A DNA stretch of 64,000 nt from Dama dama (taxonomy: Eukaryota > Chordata > Mammalia > Artiodactyla > Cervidae): NCBI RefSeq assembly GCF_033118175.1, contig NC_083714.1, forward strand, positions 4,278,001-4,342,000, read 5' to 3'. Below the pieces are notes generated by a model. That model searched no databases and was not told where the DNA came from. It was given only the letters and a program-made list of their open reading frames with translations. Within the stretch, counting starts at the first letter, position 1. Each line of letters begins with the position of its first letter. The position numbers and the translations under genes were made by a program. Positions 26,071-37,475 of this stretch are shown in pieces.

Positions 26071-26752
26071 GTGTCAAAAATAGGAGGAGCATGAAACGTT
26101 CTGAAAAATAGGAGGAGCATGAAACGGTGTTCAAAAACATGAAGAGCCTGAAAAGGGGTGAAAAATATGAAGAGTTTCAAAAGGTGTCAAAAATATGAGC
26201 AGCATGAATCGGTGTTCAAAAACATGAAGAGCCTGAAAAAGTGTGAAATATGAAGAGCTTCAAAAGGTGTCAAAAATATGAGGAGCATGAAATGGTGTGA
26301 AAAATAGAAGGAGCATGATGCGGTGTTCAAAAACATGAAGCCTGAAAAGGTGTGAAAAATATGAAGAGTTTCAAAAGGTGTCAAAAATATGAAGAGCATG
26401 AAACGGTCTGAAAAATAGGAGGAACAAGAAGCGGTGTTGAAAAACATGAAGAGCCTGAAAACGTTTCAAAAACATGAAGAGCTTCAAAACATGTGAAAAA
26501 TATGAAGAGCTTCAAAAGGTGTCAAAAATGAGATGAGCATGAAACGGTCTGAAAAATTGGAGGAGGATGAAGTGGTTTTGAAAAACATAAAGAGCCTGAA
26601 AATGTGTAAAATATATGAAGAGCTTCAAAAGGTGTAAAAATTATGAGGAGCATGAAACGGACTGAAATAGAGCAGGAGCCTGAAACGGTGTTCAAAAACA
26701 TGAGGAGCCTGAAAAGGTCTGAAAAATATGAACAGCTTTAAAAGGTGTGAAA
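26071..26752 (+). repeat. extra partial copy of the 4.12-kb unit
   Basis: This 0.68-kb block matches 27589-28270 at offset 1518, and hence also 31708-32389. Shared markers are GTGTCAAAAATAGGAGG at the left end, two D subunits ending GAAAAGGGGTG, a shortened D (CATGAAGCCTG here, CATGAAGGCTG there), and ATGAACAGC at the right end. It is more diverged from the other two copies than they are from each other. The 4.12-kb duplication therefore happened after this block had already been copied. Confidence 0.82.
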
Positions 26753-29338
26753 AATATGACGAGCTTCAAAAGGTGTGAAAAATAAGAGGAGAATGAAAGG
26801 GTCTGAAAAATAGGAGAAGCATGAAGTGGTGTGGAAAAACATGAAGAACCTGAAAAGGTGTGAACATATGAAGAGCTTCAAAAGATGTGAAATACAAAAG
26901 GAGCATGAAACGATCTGAAAAATTGAAGGAGCGTGAAGCTGTGTTGAAAAACATGAAGAGCCTGAAACGGTGTGAAAAATATGAAGAGCTTCAAAAGGTG
27001 TGAAAATATGAAGAGCTTCAAAAGGTGTGAAAATATTAGGAGCATGATAAGGTCTGAAAAATAGGAGGAGCATGAAGCGGTGTTGAAAAACATGAAGAGC
27101 CTGAAAAGGTGTGAAAAATATGAAGAGCTTCAGAAGGTGTCAAAATATGAGGAGCATGAAACAGTCTGAAAAATAGGAGGAGCAGGAAGCGGTGTTCAAA
27201 ACCATGAAGAGCCTGAGAAGGTGTGAAAAATATGAAGAGCTTCAAAAGGTGTGAAAAATATGAGGAGCATGAAAAGGTCTGAAAAAAAAAGAGGAGCATG
27301 AGGTGATATTGAAAAACATGAGGAGCCTGAAAAGGTGTTAAAAATATGAAGAGCTGAAAAATGTGTGAAATACATGAGGAGCATGAAACGGTCTGAAAAA
27401 TAGGAGGACCATGAAGCCATGTTGAAAAACATGAAGAGCATGAAAAGGTGTGAAAAATATGAAAAGCTTCAAAAGGTGTGAAATACATGAGGAGCATGAA
27501 ACGGTCTGACAAATAGGAGGATCATGAAGCGGTGTTGAAAAACACGAAGAACCTGAAAAGGTGTGAAAAATATGAAGAGCTTCAAAAGGTGTCAAAAATA
27601 GGAGGAGCATGAAACGTTCTGAAAAATAGGAGGAGCATGAAACGGTGTTCAAAAACATGAAGAGCCTGAAAAGGGGTGAAAAATATGAAGAGTTTCAAAA
27701 GGTGTCAAAAATATGAGCAGCATGAATCGGTGTTCAAAAACATGAAGAGCCTGAAAAAGTGTGAAATATGAAGAGCTTCAAAAGGTGTCAAAAATATGAG
27801 GAGCATGAAACGGTCTGAAAAATAGAAGGAGCATGATGCGGTGTTCAAAAACATGAAGGCTGAAAAGGTGTGAAAAATATGAAGAGTTTCAAAAGGTGTC
27901 AAAAATATGAAGAGCATGAAACGGTCTGAAAAATAGGAGGAACAAGAAGCGGTATTGAAAAACATGAAGAGCCTGAAAATGTTTCAAAAACATGAAGAGC
28001 TTCAAAACATGTGAAAAATATGAAGAGCTTCAAAAGGTGTCAAAAATGAGATGAGCATGAAACGGTCTGAAAAATTGGAGGAGGATGAAGTGGTTTTGAA
28101 AAACATGAAGAGCCTGAAAATGTGTAAAATATATGAAGAGCTTCAAAAGGTGTCAAAAATATGAGGAGCATGAAACGGTCTGAAATAGAGGAGGAGCCTG
28201 AAACGGTGTTGAAAAACATGAGGAGCCTGAACAGGTCTGAAAAATATGAACAGCTTCAAAAGGTGTCAAAAATATGAGGAGCATGAAACGGTCTGAAAAA
28301 TAGGAGGAGCATGAAGCGGTGTTGAAAAACATGAAGAGCCTTAAAAATGTGTGAAAAATATGAAGAGCTTCAAATGTGTCAAATATATGAGGAGCACGAA
28401 ACGGTCTGAAAAATAGGAGGAGCATGAAGCGGTGTTCAAAAACATGAAGAGCCTGAAAAGGTGTGAAAAATATGAAGAGCTTCAAAGGGTGTCAAAAATA
28501 TGAGGAGCATGAAACGTTCTGAGAAATAGGAGGAGAATGAAGCGATCTTCAGAACCAAGAAGAGACTGAACAGGTGAGAAAAATATCAAGAGCTTCAAAA
28601 GGTGTGACCATATGAAGAACTTCAAAAGGTGTGAAAATATTAGGAGCATGAAACAGTCTGAAATATAGGAGGAGCATGAAGCGGTGTTCAAAAACATGAG
28701 GAGCCTGAAAAGGTGTGAAAAACATGAAGAGCTTCAAAAGGTGTCAAATATATGAGGAGCATGAAACGGTCTGAAAAATAGGAGGAGCATGAAGCGGTGT
28801 TGAAAAAAATGAAGATCCTGAAAAGGTGTGAAAAATATGAGGAGCTTCAAAAGGTTTCAAAAATATGAAGAACATGAAACGGTCTGAAAAATAGGAGGAG
28901 CATGAAGTGGTGTTGAAAAGCATGAAGAGCCTGAAAATGTGTGAAAAATATGAAGAGCTTCAAAAAGTGTCAAAAATATGAGGAGCATGAAACGGTCTGA
29001 AAAATAGGAGGAGCAGGAAGCGGTGTTGAAACACATGAAGAGCCTGAAAAGGTGTGAAAAATATGAAGAGCTTCAGAAGGTGTCAAAATATGAGGAGCAT
29101 GAAACAGTCTGAAAAATAGGAGGAGCAGGAAGCGGTGTTCAAAACCATGAAGAGCCTGAAAAGGTGTGAAAAATATGAAGAGCTTCAAAAGGTGTGAAAA
29201 ATATGAGGAGCATGAAAAGGTCTGAAAAAAAAAGAGGAGCATGAAGTGATATTGAAAAACATGAAGAGCCTGAAAATGTGTGAAATAAATGAAGAGCTTA
29301 AAAAGGTGTCAAAAATATGACGAGCATGAAACGGTCTG

Positions 29339-29352
29339 AAAAAAAAAAAAAA
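29339..29352 (+). repeat. poly-A tract, 14 A
   Basis: A C-subunit five-A tract has grown to 14 consecutive A. Its partner in the second 4.12-kb copy, at 33458-33473, has 16. This two-base difference accounts for the offset change from 4119 to 4121. Related C subunits with about nine A lie nearby in the same unit. Confidence 0.93.
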
Positions 29353-30470
29353 GGAGCATAAGGTTGTGTTGAAAAACATGAAGAGCCTGAAAATGTGTAA
29401 AGTATATGAAGAGCTTCAAAAGGTGTCAAAAATATGAGGAGCATGAAACGGTCTGAAAAATAGGAGGAGCATGAAACGGTGTTGAAAAACATGAAGAGCG
29501 TGAAAAGTTTTGAAAAATATAAAGAGCTTCAAAAGCTGTCCAAAACATGAGGAGCATGAAACGGTCTGAAAAATAGGAGGAGCATGAGTGGTGTTGAAAT
29601 ACATGAAGAGCCTGAAAAGGTGTGAAATATATGAAGAGCTTCCAAAGGTGTGAAAAATTTGAGGAGCATGAAAAGGTCTGAAAAAAAAAGACGAGCATGA
29701 AGTGGTATTGAAAAACATGAAGAGCCTGAAAATGTGTGAAATATATGAAGAGCTTCAAAAGGTGTCAAAAATATGACGAGCATGAAACGGTCTGAAAAAT
29801 AGGAGGAGAATGAAGCGGTGATCAAAAATATGGAGAGCCTGAAAAGGTGTGAAAAATATGAAGAGTTTCAAAAGGTGTCAAAAATATGAGGAGCATGAAA
29901 CGGTCTGAAAAATATTAGGAGCATGAAACGGTGTTGAAAAACATGAAGGTCCTGAAAAGAAGTGAAATATATGACGAGCTTCAAAAGGTGTCAAAAATAT
30001 GAGGAGCATGAAGCATTGTTGAAAAACATGAAGAGCCTGAAAAGGTGTGAAATATATGAAGAGCTTCAAAAGGTGTCAAAAATATGAGGAGCACGAAACG
30101 GTCTGAAAAATAGGAGTAGCATGAAGCGGTGTTGAAAAACATGAAGAGCCTGAAAAGGTGTGAAAAATATTAAGAGCTTCAAAACGTGTCAAAAATATGA
30201 GGAGCATGAAACGGTCTGAAAAATCGGAGGAGCATGAGTGGTGTTGAAATACATGAAGAGGCTGAAAAGGTGTGAAATATATGAAGAGTTTCAAAACGTG
30301 TCATAAATATGAGGAGTACGAAACAGTCTGAAAAATACGAGGAGCATGAAGCGGTGTTCAAAACCATGAAGAGTCTGAAAAGGCGTGAAATATATGAAGA
30401 GATTCAAGGGTGTCAAAAATATGAGGAACATGAAACAGTCTGAAAAATAGAAGGAGCATGAAACGGTGTT

Positions 30471-30582
30471 GAAAAACATGAAGAGCCTGAAAAGGTGTGA
30501 AAAACATGAAGAGCCTGAAAAGTTGTGAAAAACATGAAGAGCCTGAAAAGGTGTGAAAAAGATGAAGAGCCTCAAAAGGTGT
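30471..30582 (+). repeat. run of four consecutive D subunits (copy 1)
   Basis: Four D-type subunits lie head to tail at 30471-30498, 30499-30526, 30527-30554 and 30555-30582. The second ends GTTGT; the fourth starts GAAAAAGATG and has GAGCCTCAAAAGG. The standard monomer has one D. The run is preserved at 34592-34703 in the second 4.12-kb copy, so it predates that duplication. Confidence 0.9.
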
Positions 30583-33457
30583 AAAATATATGAAGAGTTT
30601 CAATAGGTGTCAAAAATATGAGGAGCATGAAACGGTCTGAAAAATAGGAGGAGCATCAAATTGTGCTGAAAAACATGGAGAGCCTGAAAAGGTTTGAAAA
30701 ATATGAAGAGCTTCAAAAGGTGTCAAAAATATGAGGAGCATGAAACGGTCTGAAAAATAGGAGGAGCATGTAATGGTGTTGAAAACCACGAAGAGCCTGA
30801 AGAGGAGTGAAATACATGAAGAACTTCAAAAGGTGTCAAAAATATGAGAAGCATGAAATGGTGTTCAAAAACATGAAGAGCCTGACAAGGTGTGAAAAAT
30901 ATGAAGAGGTTCAAAAAGTGTCAAAAATATGAGGAGCATGAAACTGTTCTGAAAAATAGGTGCAGCATAAAGCGGTGTTGAAAAACATGAAGGGTCAGAA
31001 AATGTGTGAAACATATGAAGAGCTTCAAAAGGTGAAAAAATATGAGGAGCATGAAACGGTCTGAAACATAGGAGGAGCATGAAGGAGTGTTCAAAACATG
31101 CAGAGCCTGAAAAGGTGTGAAAAATATGAAGAGCTCCAAAAGTTGTCAAAAATATGAGGAGCAGGAAACGGTCTGAAAAATAGGAGGAGCATGAAACGGT
31201 GTTCAAAAACTTGAAGATACTGAAAAGATGTGAAAAATATGAAGAGCTTCAAAAGGTGTCAAAATATGAGGAGCATGAAACAGTCTGAAAAATAGGAGGA
31301 GCAGGAAGCGGTGTTCAAAACCATGAAGAGCCTGAGAAGGTGTGAAAAATATGAAGAGCTTCAAAAGGTGTGAATAATATGAGGAGCATGAAAAGGTCTG
31401 AAAAAAAAAGAGGAGCATGAGGTGATATTGAAAAACATGAGGAGCCTGAAAAGGTGTTAAAAATATGAAGAGCTGAAAAATGTGTGAAATACATGAGGAG
31501 CATGAAACGGTCTGAAAAATAGGAGGACCATGAAGCCATGTTGAAAAACATGAAGAGCATGAAAAGGTGTGAAAAATATGAAAAGCTTCAAAAGGTGTGA
31601 AATACATGAGGAGCATGAAACGGTCTGACAAATAGGAGGATCATGAAGCGGTGTTGAAAAACACGAAGAACCTGAAAAGGTGTGAAAAATATGAAGAGCT
31701 TCAAAAGGTGTCAAAAATAGGAGGAGCATGAAACGTTCTGAAAAATAGGAGGAGCATGAAACGGTGTTCAAAAACATGAAGAGCCTGAAAAGGGGTGAAA
31801 AATATGAAGAGTTTCAAAAGGTGTCAAAAATATGAGCAGCATGAATCGGTGTTCAAAAACATGAAGAGCCTGAAAAAGTGTGAAATATGAAGAGCTTCAA
31901 AAGGTGTCAAAAATATGAGGAGCATGAAACGGTCTGAAAAATAGAAGGAGCATGATGCGGTGTTCAAAAACATGAAGGCTGAAAAGGTGTGAAAAATATG
32001 AAGAGTTTCAAAAGGTGTCAAAAATATGAAGAGCATGAAACGGTCTGAAAAATAGGAGGAACAAGAAGCGGTGTTGAAAAACATGAAGAGCCTGAAAATG
32101 TTTCAAAAACATGAAGAGCTTCAAAACATGTGAAAAATATGAAGAGCTTCAAAAGGTGTCAAAAATGAGATGAGCATGAAACGGTCTGAAAAATTGGAGG
32201 AGGATGAAGTGGTTTTGAAAAACATGAAGAGCCTGAAAATGTGTAAAATATATGAAGAGCTTCAAAAGGTGTCAAAAATATGAGGAGCATGAAACGGTCT
32301 GAAATAGAGGAGGAGCCTGAAACGGTGTTGAAAAACATGAGGAGCCTGAACAGGTCTGAAAAATATGAACAGCTTCAAAAGGTGTCAAAAATATGAGGAG
32401 CATGAAACGGTCTGAAAAATAGGAGGAGCATGAAGCGGTGTTGAAAAACATGAAGAGCCTTAAAAATGTGTGAAAAATATGAAGAGCTTCAAATGTGTCA
32501 AATATATGAGGAGCACGAAACGGTCTGAAAAATAGGAGGAGCATGAAGCGGTGTTCAAAAACATGAAGAGCCTGAAAAGGTGTGAAAAATATGAAGAGCT
32601 TCAAAGGGTGTCAAAAATATGAGGAGCATGAAACGTTCTGAGAAATAGGAGGAGAATGAAGCGATCTTCAGAACCAAGAAGAGACTGAACAGGTGAGAAA
32701 AATATCAAGAGCTTCAAAAGGTGTGACCATATGAAGAACTTCAAAAGGTGTGAAAATATTAGGAGCATGAAACAGTCTGAAATATAGGAGGAGCATGAAG
32801 CGGTGTTCAAAAACATGAGGAGCCTGAAAAGGTGTGAAAAACATGAAGAGCTTCAAAAGGTGTCAAATATATGAGGAGCATGAAACGGTCTGAAAAATAG
32901 GAGGAGCATGAAGCGGTGTTGAAAAAAATGAAGATCCTGAAAAGGTGTGAAAAATATGAGGAGCTTCAAAAGGTTTCAAAAATATGAAGAACATGAAACG
33001 GTCTGAAAAATAGGAGGAGCATGAAGTGGTGTTGAAAAGCATGAAGAGCCTGAAAATGTGTGAAAAATATGAAGAGCTTCAAAAAGTGTCAAAAATATGA
33101 GGAGCATGAAACGGTCTGAAAAATAGGAGGAGCAGGAAGCGGTGTTGAAACACATGAAGAGCCTGAAAAGGTGTGAAAAATATGAAGAGCTTCAGAAGGT
33201 GTCAAAATATGAGGAGCATGAAACAGTCTGAAAAATAGGAGGAGCAGGAAGCGGTGTTCAAAACCATGAAGAGCCTGAAAAGGTGTGAAAAATATGAAGA
33301 GCTTCAAAAGGTGTGAAAAATATGAGGAGCATGAAAAGGTCTGAAAAAAAAAGAGGAGCATGAAGTGATATTGAAAAACATGAAGAGCCTGAAAATGTGT
33401 GAAATAAATGAAGAGCTTAAAAAGGTGTCAAAAATATGACGAGCATGAAACGGTCTG

Positions 33458-33473
33458 AAAAAAAAAAAAAAAA
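33458..33473 (+). repeat. poly-A tract, 16 A
   Basis: The partner of the 14-A tract at 29339-29352 in the other 4.12-kb copy. Its two extra A are consistent with replication slippage after the duplication, although homopolymer length error in sequencing is an alternative. Confidence 0.88.
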
Positions 33474-34591
33474 GGAGCATAAGGTTGTGTTGAAAAACAT
33501 GAAGAGCCTGAAAATGTGTAAAGTATATGAAGAGCTTCAAAAGGTGTCAAAAATATGAGGAGCATGAAACGGTCTGAAAAATAGGAGGAGCATGAAACGG
33601 TGTTGAAAAACATGAAGAGCGTGAAAAGTTTTGAAAAATATAAAGAGCTTCAAAAGCTGTCCAAAACATGAGGAGCATGAAACGGTCTGAAAAATAGGAG
33701 GAGCATGAGTGGTGTTGAAATACATGAAGAGCCTGAAAAGGTGTGAAATATATGAAGAGCTTCCAAAGGTGTGAAAAATTTGAGGAGCATGAAAAGGTCT
33801 GAAAAAAAAAGACGAGCATGAAGTGGTATTGAAAAACATGAAGAGCCTGAAAATGTGTGAAATATATGAAGAGCTTCAAAAGGTGTCAAAAATATGACGA
33901 GCATGAAATGGTCTGAAAAATAGGAGGAGAATGAAGCGGTGATCAAAAATATGGAGAGCCTGAAAAGGTGTGAAAAATATGAAGAGTTTCAAAAGGTGTC
34001 AAAAATATGAGGAGCATGAAACGGTCTGAAAAATATTAGGAGCATGAAACGGTGTTGAAAAACATGAAGGTCCTGAAAAGAAGTGAAATATATGACGAGC
34101 TTCAAAAGGTGTCAAAAATATGAGGAGCATGAAGCGTTGTTGAAAAACATGAAGAGCCTGAAAAGGTGTGAAATATATGAAGAGCTTCAAAAGGTGTCAA
34201 AAATATGAGGAGCACGAAACGGTCTGAAAAATAGGAGTAGCATGAAGCGGTGTTGAAAAACATGAAGAGCCTGAAAAGGTGTGAAAAATATTAAGAGCTT
34301 CAAAACGTGTCAAAAATATGAGGAGCATGAAACGGTCTGAAAAATCGGAGGAGCATGAGTGGTGTTGAAATACATGAAGAGGCTGAAAAGGTGTGAAATA
34401 TATGAAGAGTTTCAAAACGTGTCATAAATATGAGGAGTACGAAACAGTCTGAAAAATACGAGGAGCATGAAGCGGTGTTCAAAACCATGAAGAGTCTGAA
34501 AAGGCGTGAAATATATGAAGAGATTCAAGGGTGTCAAAAATATGAGGAACATGAAACAGTCTGAAAAATAGAAGGAGCATGAAACGGTGTT

Positions 34592-34703
34592 GAAAAACAT
34601 GAAGAGCCTGAAAAGGTGTGAAAAACATGAAGAGCCTGAAAAGTTGTGAAAAACATGAAGAGCCTGAAAAGGTGTGAAAAAGATGAAGAGCCTCAAAAGG
34701 TGT
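34592..34703 (+). repeat. run of four consecutive D subunits (copy 2)
   Basis: The copy of the D run at 30471-30582, offset 4121, with the same internal variants in the second and fourth subunits. Confidence 0.9.
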
Positions 34704-35393
34704 AAAATATATGAAGAGTTTCAATAGGTGTCAAAAATATGAGGAGCATGAAACGGTCTGAAAAATAGGAGGAGCATCAAATTGTGCTGAAAAACATGGA
34801 GAGCCTGAAAAGGTTTGAAAAATATGAAGAGCTTCAAAAGGTGTCAAAAATATGAGGAGCATGAAACGGTCTGAAAAATAGGAGGAGCATGTAATGGTGT
34901 TGAAAACCACGAAGAGCCTGAAGAGGAGTGAAATACATGAAGAACTTCAAAAGGTGTCAAAAATATGAGAAGCATGAAATGGTGTTCAAAAACATGAAGA
35001 GCCTGACAAGGTGTGAAAAATATGAAGAGGTTCAAAAAGTGTCAAAAATATGAGGAGCATGAAACTGTTCTGAAAAATAGGTGCAGCATAAAGCGGTGTT
35101 GAAAAACATGAAGGGTCTGAAAATGTGTGAAACATATGAAGAGCTTCAAAAGGTGAAAAAATATGAGGAGCATGAAACGGTCTGAAACATAGGAGGAGCA
35201 TGAAGGAGTGTTCAAAACATGCAGAGCCTGAAAAGGTGTGAAAAATATGAAGAGCTCCAAAAGTTGTCAAAAATATGAGGAGCAGGAAACGGTCTGAAAA
35301 ATAGGAGGAGCATGAAACGGTGTTCAAAAACTTGAAGATACTGAAAAGATGTGAAAAATATGAAGAGCTTCAAAAGGTGTCAAAATATGAGGA

Positions 35394-37475
35394 GCAGGAA
35401 ACATTCTTAAAAATAAGAGGAGTATGAAACGGTGTGAACAACATGAAGAGCCTGAGAAGGTGTGAAAAATATAAAGAGATTAAGAAGGTGTCAAAATATG
35501 AGGAGCATGAAACGGTCTGAAAAATAGGAGGAGCATGAAGTGGTGTTCAAAAACATGAAGAGCCCGAATAGGTGTGAAAAATATGAAGAGCTTCAAAAGG
35601 TGTCAAATATATGAGGAGCATGAAACTGTCTGAAAAATAAGAGGAGTATGAAACGGTGTTGAAAAACATGAAGAACATGAAAAGTTGTGAAAAATATGAA
35701 GAGCTTCAAAAGGTGTCAAAAATATGAGGAGCATAAAATGGTCTGAAAAATAGGAGGAGCATGAAACGGTGTTCAAAAATATGAAGAGCCTGAAAAGGCA
35801 TGAAATATAAGAAGATCTTCAAAAAGTGTCAAAATTATGAGGAGCATGAAACGGTCTGAAAAATAGGAGGAGCATGAAGCGGTGTTCAAAAAGATGAAGA
35901 GCCTGAAATGGTGTGAAAATATGAGGAGCATGAAACGGTCTGAAAAATATGAGGAGCATGAAGCGGTGTTTCAAAACATGAAGAGCCTGAAAACATGTGA
36001 AAAAGTATGAAGCACTTCAAAAGCTGTCAAAAATATGAGGAGCATGAAACGGTCTGAAAAATAGGAGGAAAATGAAACGGTGTTCAAATCATTAAGAGCT
36101 TGAAAATGTGTGAAAAATATGAAGAGCTTCAGAAGGTGTGAAAAATATGAGAAGCATGAAGCGGTTATCAAAAACTTGAAGATACTGAACAGGTGTGAAA
36201 AATATGAAGAGCTTCAAAAGGTGTCAAATATATAAGGAGCATGAAACGGTCTGAAAAATAGGAGCAGCCTGAAACGGTGTGGAAAAACATGAAGAGACTG
36301 AAAATGTGTGAAAAATATGAAGAGCTTCATAAGGTTTCAAAATTATGATGCGCATGAAACTGTCTTAAAAATAGGAAGAGCATGAAGCGGTGTTGAAAAA
36401 ACATGAAGAGCCTGAAAAGGTGTGAAATATATGAAGAGCTACAAAATGTGTCAAAAATATGAGGAGCATGAAGCGTTCTGAAAAATAGGAGGAGCATGAA
36501 ACGGTGTTGAAAAACACGAAGAGCCTAAAAAGGAGTGAAATATATGAAGAGCTTCAAAAGAAGTCAAAAATATAAGGAGCATGAAACGGTCTGAAAAATA
36601 GCAGGAGCATGAAACGGTGTTGCAAAACATGAAGAGCCTGAAAAGGTGTGAAATATATGAAGAGCTTCAAAGTTTTCAAAAGTATGAGGAGCATGATACG
36701 GTCTGAAAAATAGGAGGAACATGAAGCGGTGTTGAAAAGTGAAGAGCCTGAAAAGGTGTGAAAAACATGAAGACCTTCAAAAGTTGTCAAAAATATGAGG
36801 AACATGAAACGGTCTGAAAAATAAGAGGAGCAAGAATCGGTGTTGAAAAAAAGAAGCGCCTGAAAAGTTGTGAAATGTATGAAGAACTTCAAAACGTGTC
36901 AAATATATGAGGAGCATGAAACGGTCTGAAAAATAGGAGCAGCATGAAGCGGTGTTAAAAAACATAAACAGCCTGAAAAGGTGTGAAATATATGAAGAGC
37001 TTCAAAAGGTGTCAAAAATATGAGGAGCAGAAAACGCTCTGAATATTAGGGGGAGCATGAAACGGACTTCAAAAACATGAAGAGCCTGAAAATGTGTTAA
37101 AAATATGAAGAGCTTCAAAACTGGTCAATAATATAATGAGAATGAAACGGTCTGAAAAATAGGAGGAGCATGAAGCGGTGTTGAAAAACATGAAAAGCCT
37201 GAAAAGGTGTGAAAAATAAGAAGAGCTTCAAAAGGTGTCAAAAATATGAGGAGCATGAAACGGTCTGAAAAACAGGAGGAACATGACGCGGTGTTGAAAA
37301 ACATGAGGAGCCTGAAAAGGTGTGAAATATATGAAGAGCTTCAAAAGGTGTCAAAAATATGAGGAGCATGAAAAGGTCTGAAGAATAGGAGGAGTAAGAA
37401 GCGGTGTTGAAAAACATGAAGAGCCTGAAAAGGTGTGAAATACATGAAGAGCTTCAAAATTGTCAAAAATATGAG
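35394..37475 (+). repeat. transition segment between left and right domains
   Basis: About 2.1 kb of satellite between the 4.12-kb tandem pair and the first full right-half unit. It is a patchwork. 35.40-35.50 resembles 53.75-53.85 and 58.13-58.23 kb. 36.22-36.70 carries markers of the 563-bp repeat (CAAATATATAAGGAGC at 36223, GAAGCGTTCTG at about 36470). 37.02-37.48 matches about 60.52-60.96 kb, including CTCTGAATATTAGG. No gene or foreign sequence is visible. Confidence 0.7.

Larger units (their letters stand above)
27134..31252 (+). repeat. 4.12-kb tandem duplicated unit, copy 1
   Basis: The first copy of a 4119-bp unit of about 36 monomers. It matches 31253 onward at offset 4119, changing to 4121 after a poly-A tract. 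Substitutions noticed between copies are 27256/31375, 27954/32073, 29788/33909, 30015/34136 and 30997/35118. Two of the five are CpG transitions. Contents include poly-A-expanded C subunits, a run of four D subunits at 30471-30582, and a block at its right end (tag at 30781) that recurs throughout the right half. No gene is present. Confidence 0.9.
31253..35393 (+). repeat. 4.12-kb tandem duplicated unit, copy 2
   Basis: The second copy of the unit at 27134-31252. It continues past the copied right end into the first few bases of a third repeat before diverging at about 35394 (GAGCAGGAAACATTC, against GAGCATGAAACAGTC at the start of copy 2). Apart from the two-base poly-A difference and a few substitutions, it looks the same as copy 1 throughout. 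The sequence after the junction, with GAAACATTC and ATAAGAGGAGTATG, is related to 53.75 kb and 58.13 kb, so the left array passes directly into right-half material here. Confidence 0.9.

Noticed and set aside
29339..33473. Poly-A tracts as possible retroelement (SINE or LINE) tails
   Set aside because: The tracts sit inside the C subunit exactly where the normal five-A tract lies, with satellite directly on both sides and no element body or target-site duplication.
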